From NCBI GenBank assembly GCA_037126765.1, contig JBBCBC010000031.1, positions 3,543,638-3,607,637 on the forward strand: 64,000 bases of DNA, in the 5' to 3' direction. The stretch's first letter is position 1, and each line of letters starts with the position of its first letter. The position numbers and the translations under genes are program-made. Source of the stretch: Stenogyne calaminthoides (taxonomy: Eukaryota; Streptophyta; Magnoliopsida; Lamiales; Lamiaceae). Positions 45,501-58,118 of this stretch are shown piece by piece. Below the pieces are notes generated by a model. That model did not search any database, was not told where the DNA came from, and saw nothing but the letters and a program-made list of their open reading frames with translations.

Positions 45501-46191
45501 CTCACGCACTAATTGTTGAAACTTGTTTAGCGGCGTATACTTCTCATTCGTGGGTAGTTGATACGGAATCCACTAATCATGTTTGCTTCACGGGTTCAAA
45601 ATGATCCGACAACTTAGTGGGAGTGAGATCCTCATCACACTGGGCGATGCTACGAGAGTGGCAGCTGAAGCAGTGGGAGAAGTGCACCTGTCTTTTGAAA
45701 ACAAAGTTTTAATTTTAAGAAACGTTCTTTATGTTCCCAGTTTTAGAAAGAATTCACTTTCAGTTTCTAAAATTTTGTTAATGGACACTTAGTTTCTTCT
45801 AATAAGAATGACATCATTTCTTGAAATGATGAGTGTATCTGTTATGTGACATTGATGGACAATCTCTATACGATTAACAGTGCACACCACTCACGAAATA
45901 CATCCTATAACACATCGATTGTTTCGGATAAAAGAGAACGTTCATCAGACGTGAACGAGACACTTCTATGGCATCTTAGATTGGGACATATTAATCCAAA
46001 AAGGATTCAAAGGTTGGTAGAAGATGGTTCATTGGAGTCTCTTCGGGTTGAACCAATCCCAACCTGCGAATCATGTTTGGAGGGTAAAATGACCAAGAGG
46101 GCATTCGGAGCCAAGGGGAATAGAGCCAAAAAGTGTTAGAAATCGTTCACACAGACATATGTGGTTCAATGTCAACCAAAGCAAGAGGAGG
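45501..46191 (+). pseudogene. Copia E protease and pre-integrase, dead
   Basis: 'SWVVDTESTNHVC' is the protease active site with Glu in place of the conserved Gly (D-[ST]-G), so catalysis should be lost. A stop at 45602 and frameshifts follow. 'LLWHLRLGHINPKRI' and 'CESCLEGKMTKRAFG' (to 46139) are the H-H-C-C pre-integrase part. It ends where the SIRE-like LTR is inserted, inside the codons for A-R-G-G-Y-E-Y-F. Confidence 0.8.
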
Positions 46192-47844
46192 TGTTAGGCC
46201 CAGTGGAAAACCCATGAAATGCGGAATAATCATGAAATGCATATAAAAACAGGGGTGAAGGAATGGTGATTCCAGATTTTTGCGTTTTAAGCTCATGTGT
46301 TGTGTTTTGCTTATAATCGAATGCATATGACAAGATAAGAACGTAAAGCAGTAAAGAACACAACAATGTATAGTGATTCGGAGACTCAAGCTCCTACATC
46401 CACTCTCCCTGTTCCTAGGGAAATTCCTTCAACTGGACTTATCACCCTCTCGGGTTCGCCTCTAGATATTTAACGAGCTCACACTCCAACGGGACTTATC
46501 ACCCTCACTCGGGATTGCCTACAGATGTTTACCGAGTTCACACTCCAACGGGACTTATCACCCTCACTCGGGATTGCCTACCCCCCCTTTCGGGATTGCT
46601 AGATGTTTACCGAGTTCACACTCACCTACAAACTTAACCGACTGATTTGGGTAAGGTTTGTTTGGTTTCCAACTAGGTTGAGATTTTCCCTTACATTTGT
46701 TTAACCTCAATGCTAAGGATGGGAAAATCTCTCTAAGCTTAGGATATTACATTTGTGCTTAGATCTAGGGTAGAACACTCTTTGAATATATGCGTGTATT
46801 TCTTTCTCTGTGTTCTATGGTGGGAATGCTAGATGATTTTGCTTGATGGATGTTTCACGCATTCTTCCACACCGAATTATGAAGGAAGAACTTGTATTTA
46901 TAATGTGGATTTGAATGTTACCGTTGGATGGAGTCACATTCAAATCCATACTATTCTGTAGCTTTTTGCAGCTTTTCCAGGCTGGTTGTCTTCCTCTCGT
47001 TGGTCCACGTCAGCTGATTCTAACGGCTATATTCCTCAGATTCCTCGCCTTGGAATCATTCAGGATTCTCTGAGTCTTAGTGTCTTCAGTTCCATCTGAG
47101 CCTTCAGGTCTATCTGAGTCTTCAGGTCTATCTGAGCCTTCAGCTGACTTCTCTTCAGCGGACCTTGTCTGATCAGGCATACTGTCACTCAGGCTGACTG
47201 AGTTCAGTTCTTCTGTCTTCAGACAATCTGACCCTCAGGTCACTAGCACTCAGGCTAACTGATCATCAGCAACGTTCTGATTCTCAGTGAATATGACTTC
47301 AGATGACTTCTCTTCTGATGACTTCTTTCCTGATCTGGTACAGATTTCTAGTTTTCTGATATCTGATTTCTTCTCGCCTGATCTGATCAGTTCACATGAT
47401 CAGATCAGTTATAGCATCAGGTCAGCATATCAGTTTATCTTCTCTTCTGATCTTCTGGTCAGTTTCTTTCTGATCAGCTTGTCTGCTCTTCTGATCACCA
47501 GATCCGCTCGTCTGTTCTTCTGATCATCTGATCAGGTCTGTTCTGGTCATCTGATCAGGTCATCTAGTCATCTGATCTTCTGATCTTCTGATCAGCTAGC
47601 TTAGCTTATCTTCTCTTCTGTTTTTGCACAGCTCATCAGTTAACTCTGGAACTCATCTTACTCATCTGATCTCGATCAGTCTCGTCTGCAGCCTCGTCTG
47701 ATCTCAATCATCTACGTCTGATTTTGTGAGTTCTCCCTCAATTTGTTCTCTCGTTCCCCCTCAACTTGTTATCTGTAGATTAGCTTCAATAACACAAGTT
47801 GATAATGTTTTAGCATAATTCATCAAAACTAAAATATCCCAACA
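46192..47844 (-). repeat. Solo SIRE-like LTR inside copia E integrase
   Basis: 1653 bp, TGTTAGGCCCAG...ATATCCCAACA. The flanks GGAGG (46187-46191) and AGAGG (47845-47849) are a 5-bp duplication with one change; removing the LTR restores the integrase reading. Contains CTGATC/TCTTCTGATC-rich DNA (47040-47700) and a TATA-like TATTTATAATG (46895-46905). Orientation by similarity to 24212-25744. The frame at 47287-47523 comes from the repeats. Confidence 0.85.
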
Positions 47845-47849
47845 AGAGG

Positions 47850-48300
47850 TTATGAGTATTTCGTCACTTTTATTGATGACTACTCAAGGTACGATTATAT
47901 TTTCCTTATGAAGCATAAATCTGAGACCTTTGAGAAATTCAAAGAATTTAAGGCTCAAGCAGAGAATCATAGGGAAAAACGTATCAAGTCTCTACGATCC
48001 GATCGTGGAGGCGAGTACCTCAGCGATGAGTTTTTGAACTACTTATCAGATGAAGGGATTGTATCCCAGCTAACTGCACCCGGAACCCCTCAACAAAACG
48101 GGGTTGTAGAGCGAAGAAACAGAACTCTTTTGGAAATGGTTAGATCAATGATGAGTTATGCGGATCTTCCCAAGTCGTTCTGGGGTCATGCCTTGGAAAC
48201 AGCGGCTTACATTCTGAACTTGGTGCCATCCAAATCGATTCCCAAAACTCCCAAAGAATTGTGGACCGGGCGCAAGCCCAGTTTGAGACACATGAGAATT
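47850..48300 (+). pseudogene. Copia E integrase core
   Basis: Continues the reading broken by the solo LTR. Second Asp in 'LRSDRGGEYLS' and Glu in 'TPQQNGVVERRNRTLLEM', then 'DLPKSFWGHALETAAYILN'. The first Asp (HTD) is upstream of the insertion, near 46150. Part of the 449-aa open frame 47908-49257. Confidence 0.8.
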
Positions 48301-49500
48301 TGGTGGTGTCCGGACTACGTGTTGGACGAGGTAGCCGGAAAATTGGATCCTCGATCAGAATTAAGGTTGTTTATAGGATACCCCGAGGGAACAAAAGGGT
48401 GTATGTTCTATGGTCCCGAAGATCAAAAGGTGGTAATAAGCACCCACTTTAGATTTTTGGAAGAAGACTATATGAACGAAAGAAGACCCAGAAGTGAGAT
48501 TACCTTAAATCAGCTAAGGGGGCTAACCTCATTGCCAACTGTACAAGATGACATACCAAACGACACACATTCACAACCAGAACCTCGTCGTAGTGGGAGG
48601 GTTGTGAGACAGCCCGAGAGATTCATGGGGATAGGAGAGTCCTCAGACTTGATTCCCGGACAAGACGAATCAGACCCATGGACATATGATGAGGCAATCC
48701 AAGACAAGGATGAGGTTTCTTGGCAAAAAGCAATGAAAGCCAAAATGGGTTCTATGGATCATAACAGAGTTTGGGAGCTAGTCGAACCACTTAATGGGGT
48801 CAAACTCATTGGTTGCAAGCGGGTATACAAGAGAAAAAGTGGACCAGACCGGAAGGTGGAAACCTTCAAGGCAAGGCTTGTGGCGAAAGGTTATACTCAG
48901 AAAGAAGGGATCGACTATGAGGAAACTTTTTCGCCTGTAGCAATGCTCAAGTCCATCCGAATTCTTTTGTCGATTACTGTGCATCTCGACTTTGAAATCT
49001 GGCAAATGGATGTCAAGACAGCTTTCCTTAACGAAAGTCTTGATGAAGAAATCTATATGCAACAACCCCAAGGCTTCATTGAAAAGGGCCAAGAACACCT
49101 AGTTTGTAAGCTCATGAAGTCCATTTACGGACTCAAACAAGCATCCAGAGCTTGGAACCAATGTTTTGATCATGTTATAAAGTCTTATGGGTTTGATCAA
49201 AATGAGTTCAAAAGTTGTGTGTACAAAAGCGTGTCGGAACTGCATTGGTATTCTTAGCACTATACGTGAGATTTACATTCGCTCATCGAACGATGTAAAG
49301 GTGTTATCGACGTAAGGGCATGGCTTTCAAAACAGCAGTTTGATATGAAGGACTTAGGGGAAGCAGGCACATCCTTGGGATCAAGATCACTTTCGAGATC
49401 GCAATAAAAGGATGATAGGCTTATCGCAAGCTTCATACATGTACAATCGCCTTGAAACGATTCAAAGATGAAGGATTCCAAGAAAGGCTTCAGTACCTTT
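48301..49500 (+). pseudogene. Copia E linker and reverse transcriptase, catalytic box lost
   Basis: The same open frame continues with 'GTKGCMFYGPEDQKVV', 'ETFKARLVAKGYTQKEGIDY', 'EIWQMDVKTAFLNESLDEEI' and 'SIYGLKQASRAWNQ', then stops at 49257 before the catalytic Y-V-D-D box. At the expected place the DNA reads LYVRD-type codons and a frameshift, so the second half is inactive. Confidence 0.85.
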
Positions 49501-49559
49501 TCGGCATGGAATCCATCTATCCAAGGAAATGTGCCCTAAGACACAAAAAAGGAGATAGA

Positions 49560-50250
49560 TGACATGAAAGACATTCCTTATGCTTCGGCTGTCGGAAGCC
49601 TTATGTATGCAATGTTGTGCACGAGATCGGATATCTGCTTTGCCGTTGGCATGGTGGCAAGATACAGGGAAAGAACATTGGACGGTAGTTAAAAACATTA
49701 TGAAGTATCTGAAAAGAACTCGAGATAGAATGTTGGTTTATCAGTCAGATAGTCTAATCCCCATCGGCCACACGGACTCGGATTTCCAATCGGACTTAGA
49801 TTCCGAGGAAAATCTACCTCCCAGAGTGTGTTTTGCATGGGGAGGAGTCATGACATGGAGAAGCGTTAGCGAAATGCATCGCAGATTCTACCATGGAAGC
49901 GAATATGTAGTTGCTTGAGAGGCAGCGAAAGAAGCGGTTTGGCTCAAGAACTTCCTAGTGAACTTGGATGTAGTTCCGAATTTGCCCAGCACAATCACTG
50001 TTTATTGTGACAATGCCGAGGAAATTAAAAATTCAAGGGAACCAAGAGCCCACAAGGCCGCCAAAACACATTGAAAGGAAATATCATCTTATACGAGAAA
50101 TCGTTAAGAGAGGAGATATATATAGAGGTGGCAAAGATCGCGTCGAGGAAGACAACCCAGCGTATCCATTCACAAATGGTCCGCCTCGTAATACATTCGA
50201 GAGACATGTGGAAGGAATGGGTGTCAAGACCGCTTGCCAATCTACTTTGA
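49560..50250 (+). pseudogene. Copia E RNase H region
   Basis: Broken frames with 'HWTVVKNIMKYLKRTRDRM', 'HTDSDFQSDLDSEE' and 'AAKEAVWLKNFLVNLD' words, the usual copia RNase H. Multiple stops and frameshifts. The frame at 50007-50273 is not a gene. Confidence 0.75.
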
Positions 50251-50350
50251 GTATAAGTGGGAGACATTATTAGGTTCGTGTAGGTGACATTATATGTCAC
50301 GACAGAAACTACACGAGACATGTTGTAGTATACTTAAAAAGTCGACTTTT

Positions 50351-50367
50351 GAGTATAAGTGGGAGAT
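50351..50367 (+). other. Polypurine tract of copia E
   Basis: AGTATAAGTGGGAGAT precedes the LTR. A nearly identical AGTATAAGTGGGAGA word also occurs about 100 bp upstream (50252-50267). Confidence 0.7.
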
Positions 50368-52198
50368 TGTTGGGATTATACTGGAAAATATGCTTTTACT
50401 TTGTATAATCAAACTGAATTTCGGTCTTATTTACTGAAATAAATTATTTATCACTGATGCTTTAAATATCATCGAATGTTACATATATTTACCAATAACC
50501 TGCTCAATAAATAGTAATGCGTGTTACATTGTAGTTAATTTAGTGATACCGATCACGTAAGATTAAATTAACAAATCCTTGTAACCAAAAGTACACCATT
50601 CACGACCTAGATTGAAATGAACAATCCATCGTGAAAGGTTGAAGTGTAAGGCTCAGACTGACTTGTCTTGACCAAGAGATTACACTAGTGCATATTTTGT
50701 GAACTGAATAGGACCTACAGGAGGACAAATTCTTCAGAACTGAACAAGGAAGAATTAGACATCAGTGGTTTGTTATTTCTTAATCTTCGTCCCTTAAATA
50801 GGATCGCGTGTGGTTAGTAATTATTGCTTTGACTTATTACGGGTAGAGAATCAACGAGATTCAATACTTTATATCTTGGGCAATATTATTGGTCACATGC
50901 GATTGCTAAGATTTAATACGGAGAATCGTGTGCAAGTACACTTGTTCGATTTGCCCCCTTGGGAGGTTCATAAGTTTTATCATACCAAATCTTGCAAGTG
51001 GAACTAGTTTCCGGTATGGATAATAATGTTGAACCGTTCCTTTACCAAGGATAAAAGATATTAATTAATGGAAAGCTATTTCAGTGGCTTGAATTAATTA
51101 ATGGGCTAGATAATCTTAAACATGGGAAATAATAACCGGGAGCCATATTAATTATAATATGGGTTAAGATGGATAGTGCAATATTAATTATGTAGTGGGA
51201 TTAATTAATATTTATGGGCTTGAATAATATTGTGGCTCAATATTGATAATTCAAGATCCATTGGAAGATCCAATCTTAATTCTCCTAAAGGCCCCTCAAG
51301 TAGCCCATACATAAAGTCCAATAACTGAAAAAGGTGTTTAAAAATAAAATAATTTGTGTTGCTATTTTTCCTCATTAATTTCAAAAAATATAAATAAAAG
51401 GGGAGAAAGATTTTCTTTGAATTTTGTTATGGAATGAAGATATGTATTCTTGAAATACAAGATTATCTCATTAAATTCAAGAAATCTCCCACTTGGTTAT
51501 TTATATGGTTTTTTCGAAAATTTTGAAAGAATAAGGGAAAGAAAGATTTTCTTGAAAAGATATTATGGAAGATATGTATTCTTGAAATACAGGTATATCT
51601 CATAAATCCAAGAAGATCCAAATCTTGGAATCTTTATCCTTATTTTTTCGAAAATAACCATAACAAGAGAAGGTGGGATTTTATGGAATATTTTAATTAT
51701 GGAGAAAATAATATAGGAGATATATTCAAGATTTCTTGGAGATCAAGAAAAGATTTTTTCCTCCCTATTCCATGACAAAAAAATCGGCCACCACCCTCTA
51801 TAAATAGGGGATGAGTGTTTCATTCCCAAGTACAATTCCATGTGCTGAAAAAATTAGTAAATCCACAAAGGTGGTGCAATAAATTTTTATTTTCCCTTTT
51901 GTTAATTGTTTGCGAGCTTCCTTCCATCGGATTGACGAGCAAAGACTAGAGAATACTTGGGAAGACTTTTTGGTGTGTTTTTATAGACGAGACAATTGCC
52001 ACTCCAAGAGCTTAGTTCACGTAAACCCGTAGCAATTCCGCATGCGTAGGATTTATATGAACTGTTTATATGCATGATTTGTTGTTGAATTATTATTTGA
52101 ATTAATATAGGATTAATTCATGCTAGTAATAATTGTTAGAATTAAATTTGTATTTAAATGTTCATCCCGAATAGATCCGTGCAATTAATTCCCCAACA
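50368..52198 (+). repeat. 3' LTR of copia E
   Basis: 1831 bp, TGTTGGGATTATACTGG...AATTCCCCAACA. TATA-like CTCTATAAATAGGGG at about 51797-51810. Same family as the solo LTR 37554-39394. The ORF 52158-52919 starts artificially in its last bases. Confidence 0.9.
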
Positions 52199-53220
52199 TC
52201 TTTGGCATCTAAGATTGGGTCATATTAATCTAAATAGGATCCATAGGTTGGTGAAAGATGGTTCATTGTCTGGCCTACAGATGGAACCATTTCCAACCTG
52301 TGAATCATGTTTGGAGGGTAAAATGACCAAGAAGGCATTTGGAGCCAAGGGGAATAGAACCACAGAAGTGTTGCAAATCGTTCACACTGATGTGTGTGGT
52401 CCAATGTCAACCAAAGCTAGAGGTTGCTATGAGTATTTTGTGACGTTCACTGATGATTACTCAAGGTTCGGGTACATTTTCCTGATGAAACACAAATCGA
52501 AAACCTTTTATAAATTCAAAGAGTTCAAAGCCGAAGTGGAGAATCATATGGAAAAGAGTATCAAGTTTCTACGATCTGATCATGGAGGCGAATACCTCAG
52601 CGATGAGTTTTTGAACTACCTGTCAGACGAGGGCATTGTTTCCCAGTTGACTGCACCTGGAACCCCTCAACAAAATGGGGTTGCAGAACGAAGAAACAGA
52701 ACACTCTTAGAAATGGTCAGATCCATGATGAGTTATTCAGATCTACCCAAGTCTTTTTGGGCTCATGCTTTGGAAACAGCGGCTTATGTTCTAAATTTGG
52801 TGCCATCCAAATCGGTTCCCAAAACCCCTAAAGAGTTGTGGATTGGACGCAAGCCCAGTCTGAGACATCTTAGAATTTGGGGGGTGTCCGACATACGTGC
52901 TAGACAAGGAAGCTGGTAAGTTGGATGCATTCGGAACTAAGGTTGTTTATCCTTATCCCATGGGAACGAAAGGGTGTATGTTCTATGGTCCCGAAGATCA
53001 AAAGGTGGTAATAAGTACGCACTTTAGATTTTTGGAAAAAGACTTCATGAACAATAGAAAGCCCAAAAGTGAGATTACCTTAGACGAAATAAGAGGGCAA
53101 ACTCCTATACCAACTATAGAAGTTGATATACCAAGCGTCACACCTACACAACCGGAACCTCGTCATAGTGGAAGGGTTGTTCGAAAACCTGAGAGATTTA
53201 TGGGGATAGGAGAATCTTAA
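52199..53220 (+). pseudogene. Copia D pre-integrase and integrase
   Basis: Continues D's polyprotein after E: 'LWHLRLGHINLNRI' and 'CESCLEGKMTKKAFG' (H-H-C-C), 'IVHTDVCGPMS' (first Asp), 'LRSDHGGEYLS' (second Asp), 'PQQNGVAERRNRTLLEM' (Glu). The catalytic triad is intact. A frameshift lies near 52880 (a G run), and the later frame 52897-53220 ends in a TAA where the reverse transcriptase frame would continue. Confidence 0.85.
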
Positions 53221-53901
53221 GATTTGGTCCCCGGGGATAATGAATCAGACCCATGGTCCTACAAGGAGGCGGTCCAAGATAAGGATTCTGAATCCTGGCA
53301 AACTGCGATGGAAGCCGAGATGGGCTCAATGGATCATAATCAAGTGTGGGAGCTAGTGGAACAACCCAGTGGGGTAAAACCCATTGGATGCAAGTGGGTC
53401 TACAAGAGAAAAAGAGGACTGGATGGGAAGGTCGAGACCTTTAAAGCTAGGCTTGTGGCAAAGGGATACACTCAGAAAGAGGGTATCGATTATGAAGAAA
53501 CCTTTTCGCCCGTAGCCATACTTAAGTCCATCCGTATTCTCTTGGCAATAGTTGCGCATCTAGATTTTGAGATCTGGCAAATGGATGTCAAGAAAATTTT
53601 CCTTAACGGGAGTCTTGACGAGGAAATCTACATGCAACAGCCCGAAGGTTTCATCGCGAAAGGCCAAGAACACCTTGTTTGCAAGCTGAGGAAGTCTATT
53701 TATGGACTAAAGCAAGCATCTCGGGCTTGGAACCAATGGTTTGATCATGTAATCAAGTCTTATGGGTTTGATCAAAACGATTTTGAAAGTTGTGAGTATA
53801 AGAAGTGTGACAGAACTGCCTTGGTATTCTTAGTACTGTACGTAGACGATATTCTACTCATCGGAAATGATGTAAAGATTTTGTCAGACGTAAGGGTATG
53901 A
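53221..53901 (+). pseudogene. Copia D reverse transcriptase
   Basis: 226-codon frame with 'ARLVAKGYTQKEGIDYEETF', 'IWQMDVKKIFLNGSLDEEI', 'SIYGLKQASRAWNQWFD' and an intact 'LVLYVDDILLIGND' catalytic box. It stops at 53899-53901 where TGA replaces the Trp codon of the family's W-L-S-K-Q-F, and the same frame then runs on. Lys replaces the usual Thr in 'MDVKTAFLNG'. Better preserved than E, though E is the younger insertion. Confidence 0.85.
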
Positions 53902-54835
53902 CTGTCAAAACAGTTTGATATGAAGGACTTAGGGGAAGCCGTTCATATTCTTGGGATCAAGATCACTCGAGATCGAAAGAAAAGAATGATTGGCTTATCG
54001 CAAGCTTCATACATAGACACAGCTTTGAAGCGATTCAGCATGCAAGATTTCAAGAAAGGTTTTGTACCTTTCAGGCACGGAATTCATCTATCGAAAGACA
54101 TGTTTCCCAAGACACAAGGGGAGATAGATGACATGAAAGACATTCCTTATGCCGACAGTAGGAAGCCTTATGTATGCAATGCTGTGAACGAGACCGGATA
54201 CTTACTACGCCGTTGGCATGGTGGCAAGATATCAAAGTAATCCCGGAAATCAACACTGGACTGTCGTAAAGAACATTATAAAGTATCTGAAAAGAACTCG
54301 GGATAAAATGATGGTTTATCAGTCGGACAGTTTATTTCCACTAGGATACACGGACTTGGATTTTTAATCGGACATAGATTCCAGAAAATCTACCTCGGGT
54401 AGTGTATTTTGTCTGGAGGAGGAGCTGTAACATGGATTTTCAATCGGACATAGCTTCCAGAAAACCTAATTCTACCATGGAAGCCGAATATATAGCTGCT
54501 TGTGAAGCAGCGAAAGAAGCGGTCTGGCTCAAGAACTTCCTAGTGGACTTGGACTTATTCCGAATTTGCCCAACACCATCACGGTTTTCTGTGATATGCC
54601 GGAGCAGTTACAAATTCAAGGGAACCGAGAGCCCACAAGGCCAGCAAACACATTGAAAGAAAATACCATCTTATACGAGAAATCGTTAAGAGAGGAGATA
54701 TAGAGGTGGCAAAGATCGCGTCGGAGGACAACCTAGCTGATCCATTCACAAAGGGTCTTCCTCTGTTAACATTCGAGAGACATGTGGAAGGAATGAGTGT
54801 CAAGAGCGTTGTCAATCTGATTTGAGTATAAGTGG
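53902..54835 (+). pseudogene. Copia D reverse transcriptase tail and RNase H
   Basis: 'MKDLGEAVHILGIKITRDRK' and 'YIDTALKRFSMQDFKKGF' remain in the RT frame to 54240. Beyond that 'KYLKRTRDKMMVYQ', 'STMEAEYIAACEAAKEAVW' show the RNase H part, with stops and frameshifts and a duplicated 'GGACAT/AGATTCCAGAAAA' piece near 54370-54470. Confidence 0.75.
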
Positions 54836-54925
54836 GAGATATATTATTAGGTTGATGTAGTTGACATTAGATGTCACTGTATAATACATTAGACGTGATG
54901 TGGTATACTTAAAAGCAGACTTTGA

Positions 54926-54940
54926 GTATAAGTGGGAGAT
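54926..54940 (+). other. Polypurine tract of copia D
   Basis: GTATAAGTGGGAGAT immediately before the 3' LTR; a second copy of the word lies about 100 bp upstream (54825-54840). Confidence 0.7.
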
Positions 54941-56585
54941 TGTTGGGGTTATACGTGAAAGTATATTTTTACTTTGTATAACCTATGTATTAAACACTTA
55001 TTTATTGAAATAAATTATTTATCACTGTTGCTTTAAATATGGTTGAATGTTATATATATTTATTGCAAATCGTTCATATAAAAGCACATGTTACATTGTA
55101 GTTAACGTGGTGATACCAGATCACAGAAGATCACGTTAACAGTCCCTTGTAAACTAGTGCGTGTTTCACAACCTAGATAGACCCGAACAGTCTATTGGTA
55201 GAAGTTGATGTGTAAGGCTCAGATTGGCTTGTCTTGACTAAGAGATTACACTAGTGCATTCGATGCGCTGAAGCGGACCTGCAGAGAGGATAAACTTATT
55301 CGCACTGACTTAAGGGATGAAGAGTTAGACCTCAGTGGTTGTTGATTTCTTAATCTCTGTCACTTAATAAGGACCGTGTGCGATTAGTAGTTATTGCTTT
55401 GACTTATAAATGGGAAGAGAATCATTGCGACTTCGATACCCTATATCTTGGGCAATAATATTAATTGTACGACAATTGCTAAATTAATACAGAGAATCTT
55501 GTGCTTGCAAAGTCTTGCGTGATTGGTCCCCTTGGTGGGCTCGGAACCTTTATCATACCAAATCTTGCAAGTGGAATTAATTTTTCGGTATGGATAATAA
55601 AGCTGAGTTGTCATCACTCCAAGGATAAAGATATTAATTAATATAAAGCTTTTTAGTGGCTTAATTAATTAATGGACTAAATAATCTTAAACACGAGAAA
55701 TAATAACCGGGAGCCATATTACCGTAATATGGGTTAAGATTGGATAGTGCAATATTAATTATATGGTATTAATTAATATTAATGGGCTGAATTATATTGT
55801 GGCTCAATATTGGAATACAAGATTATCCCATTAATTCAAGAAATCTCCCACTTGGTTTCTTTAATGAGAATTTTCAAAAAATATGTATAAAAAAGGGAAG
55901 AAAGATTTTCTTGATTTTTTTGGAAAGATTTTATGGAGAAAGATATGTATTCTTGGAATACAAGAATATCTCATAAATTCAAGAAAGATCTAATCTTGCA
56001 AATCTTCTTGTAATTTTCGAAAATTTAAGGCTAAATAAGGGTGTGAAATTTTTGTGGAAAAATACACATGGAAAGAAGAATATATTGGATATATTCAAGA
56101 TTTCTTGGAGATCAAGAAAAGATCTTTCCTAAACCCTAAATTGCCCCAAATTTTCGTTCCCCTCCTTACTTATAAATAGGGGATGAATTATTCATCCCCA
56201 ACTGTAATTTCATGTGTTGGAAATATTAGAAATCCACAAAGGTGGTGCAACAATTTTTATTTTCCTTTGTTTTATAAATCGTTCATTGGAGAACCTTCCA
56301 CCGGGGTTGTTGAGCGACGACTTAGGAATACTTGAGAATGACTTTTGGTTGGTAGTCAGTTACTTGATCCTATCTGTCTCAGATTGTCTCTCCAACGGGT
56401 ACGTTTACGTAAACTCCTAGAAATTTCTCATGCTATGATCTTTTACGTGAATATTATTTGCGTGTTGTTGTTGGATTAATTATTATTTGAATTCACTTAG
56501 GTAAATTCCTGCTAGTAATAATTGTTAATTTAAATATGTGTTTATGAGGTCATTCCGATAGATCTTTGCATATGTTATCACAACA
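54941..56585 (+). repeat. 3' LTR of copia D
   Basis: 1645 bp, TGTTGGGGTTATACGTGAA...GTTATCACAACA. TATA-like CTTATAAATAGG near 56169-56180. Alignable with the interrupted 5' LTR; a block of about 115 bp after 'GGCTCAATATTG' is missing compared with it. Confidence 0.85.
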
Positions 56586-56688
56586 CGCCCGACCTGCGCA
56601 CATGACCCGCGATTTTTAGTCTATTTTGCTTTAATTGTGTGGTATCGCACATAACACTAGTGTGTAATATTTCACACAAGACCTACTC
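56586..56688. mobile_element. Mutator-like element M2, right part
   Basis: CGCCCGACCTGCGC...TTTCACACAAGACCTACTC is the reverse complement of the first hundred bases of M1 (31590-31695). Completes the element begun at 36324. Confidence 0.8.
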
Positions 56689-56772
56689 TTAAAAGTTTAA
56701 TAATAATATTATAAATAACTTTTCATAGAAATTCAGAGATTTGAAATAAAGTCACCATATGAATTAGGAGTA

Positions 56773-56960
56773 ATTTGTCTTTGACAAAGTCTAGGATACA
56801 AATTTGTATACATACAAATCTCAATTGAGACCCAATTTCACTTTACTCAACCCATCCTTGACCCGTTTGATCGGGTCATCTTAGACCCATGAATTATTTA
56901 ATTTCCTAAATTGATTGATTTGTATCTATACAAATTTGTACAGTAGACCTACTCTTTAGT
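56773..56960. mobile_element. Small MITE related to the one at 15230
   Basis: GACAAAGTCTAGGATACAAA and, inverted, GAGTAGGTCTACTGTACAAA are terminal repeats like those of the 15230 element. No clear target duplication. Confidence 0.5.
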
Positions 56961-57323
56961 AGATAGGACATATCATTTGTTAGTTAAGATTTTTTTTCAC
57001 ATGATATATATTAATAATAGAATTTATGATTTAACAAATGAGCGCATTTGGTATATAATCTTAATGAAATACTTTAATGCTCCACATGCACAATGACAAT
57101 ACTGATAACATTATTTTTATAAATTAATATTCATAACATAACATTAAGTATAATCAGGTGATAATTAAATGTTATAATATTAATTTATAAATATAATTAT
57201 ATAAATTTTATATTGTAAACAAGTTTCACCAAAAATTTACTCCAATTCAGAACACTATGTAATATATACTTGTATAATAATTGCGAATTTCTAGCGATCA
57301 AATCGATAAATTAATAAATAATA

Positions 57324-58118
57324 GGGGGAGTGACTCTAAGGTACAAAGTAACTTTATTTTGACTCTAGGGTACAAAAATATGATTAAAAAGTCTAAGTTC
57401 TGTCCGTTTTCGCCACTTCTGACACGTTTTTTTTGCACTTCTGACATGTTTTCTGCACTTCTGACGCATTTTGGAGTGCATATTTTTTAATTTTCTTCAC
57501 TACTAGAGCAATTTTGGAGTGCAGTTTTTTTAATTTTCTACACTTTTCTCTTTTTTATTCCACTTTTTATTAGTTGTAATTTTTTATATAATTTAATTTA
57601 AATTTCAGATTTTATAAAAATTGTACTTTCCCAAAATGTGCATTTGGTCAAAAAAAATTATGAATACATACAAAAATGAGATAAGGGGTATTTTGGTACA
57701 AATTATATCTTAGAGTCACTTTAAAGATACTTTGCACTTTAGAGTCTTTTTGTTAGAAATTTTGTAGTGAAAAGTCATATTTTCATTCCTCATATATTTG
57801 GGGGGAATGAAAGTCATTCTCCTATAATTTAATATGTTATATATATTTTTTTAATAGTTTAAACTTCCAAATTAATATTTCATATTATTATATTATAATT
57901 AGACACTATTTCTTTATAAATATATTTTTTAACATAAAAAATAGTTAAGGTCAATTTTTTATTTTTAAGAAACTTAATCATACCAATCACCATTTATAAT
58001 AATGATAGTCATTCCTAGTTATCAACCAAACAACTCAATAATAATAAGTATGTTCATTACCATTTTCACTACTATCATTCATATTTTCATTCCGATTCCT
58101 CACCACAAACCAAGCACC
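57324..58118. mobile_element. Composite MITE insertion (two elements)
   Basis: First element about 57325-57750 with inverted ends 'GTGACTCTAAGGTACAAAGTAAC' (left) and 'AGACTCTAAAGTGCAAAGTATC' (right, inverted). A second follows, ending CACAAACCAAGCACCCGC, a Tourist/PIF-like right end whose left end is not clear. Absent from copy 1 (empty site near 15012-15022). Confidence 0.55.

Larger units (their letters stand above)
43327..52198 (+). mobile_element. Copia element E, inserted in D
   Basis: PBS, leader, decayed gag-pol, PPT and complete 3' LTR, nested between D's gag and D's pre-integrase region. Carries a SIRE-like solo LTR at 46192-47844. No intact polyprotein. The right flank TCTTTGGCATC resumes D's pol; the left target copy was lost with the deleted LTR. 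Confidence 0.85.
37359..56585 (+). mobile_element. Copia element D with nested insertions
   Basis: LTR (37359-40964, split), PBS, leader, gag, then another copia element (E), then the rest of pol, a PPT and the 3' LTR (54941-56585). LTRs of about 1.65-1.75 kb and a leader of about 1.4 kb suggest an Angela/BARE-like lineage (inference). The target duplication is not clean: left flank CTCCG, right flank CGCCC. The target was the GC-rich part of M2. Confidence 0.85.

Noticed and set aside
37359..56585. Exact target duplication for copia D
   Set aside because: The flanks CTCCG and CGCCC do not match. The insertion is in a GC-rich repeat and the ends may have mutated, so no duplication is claimed.
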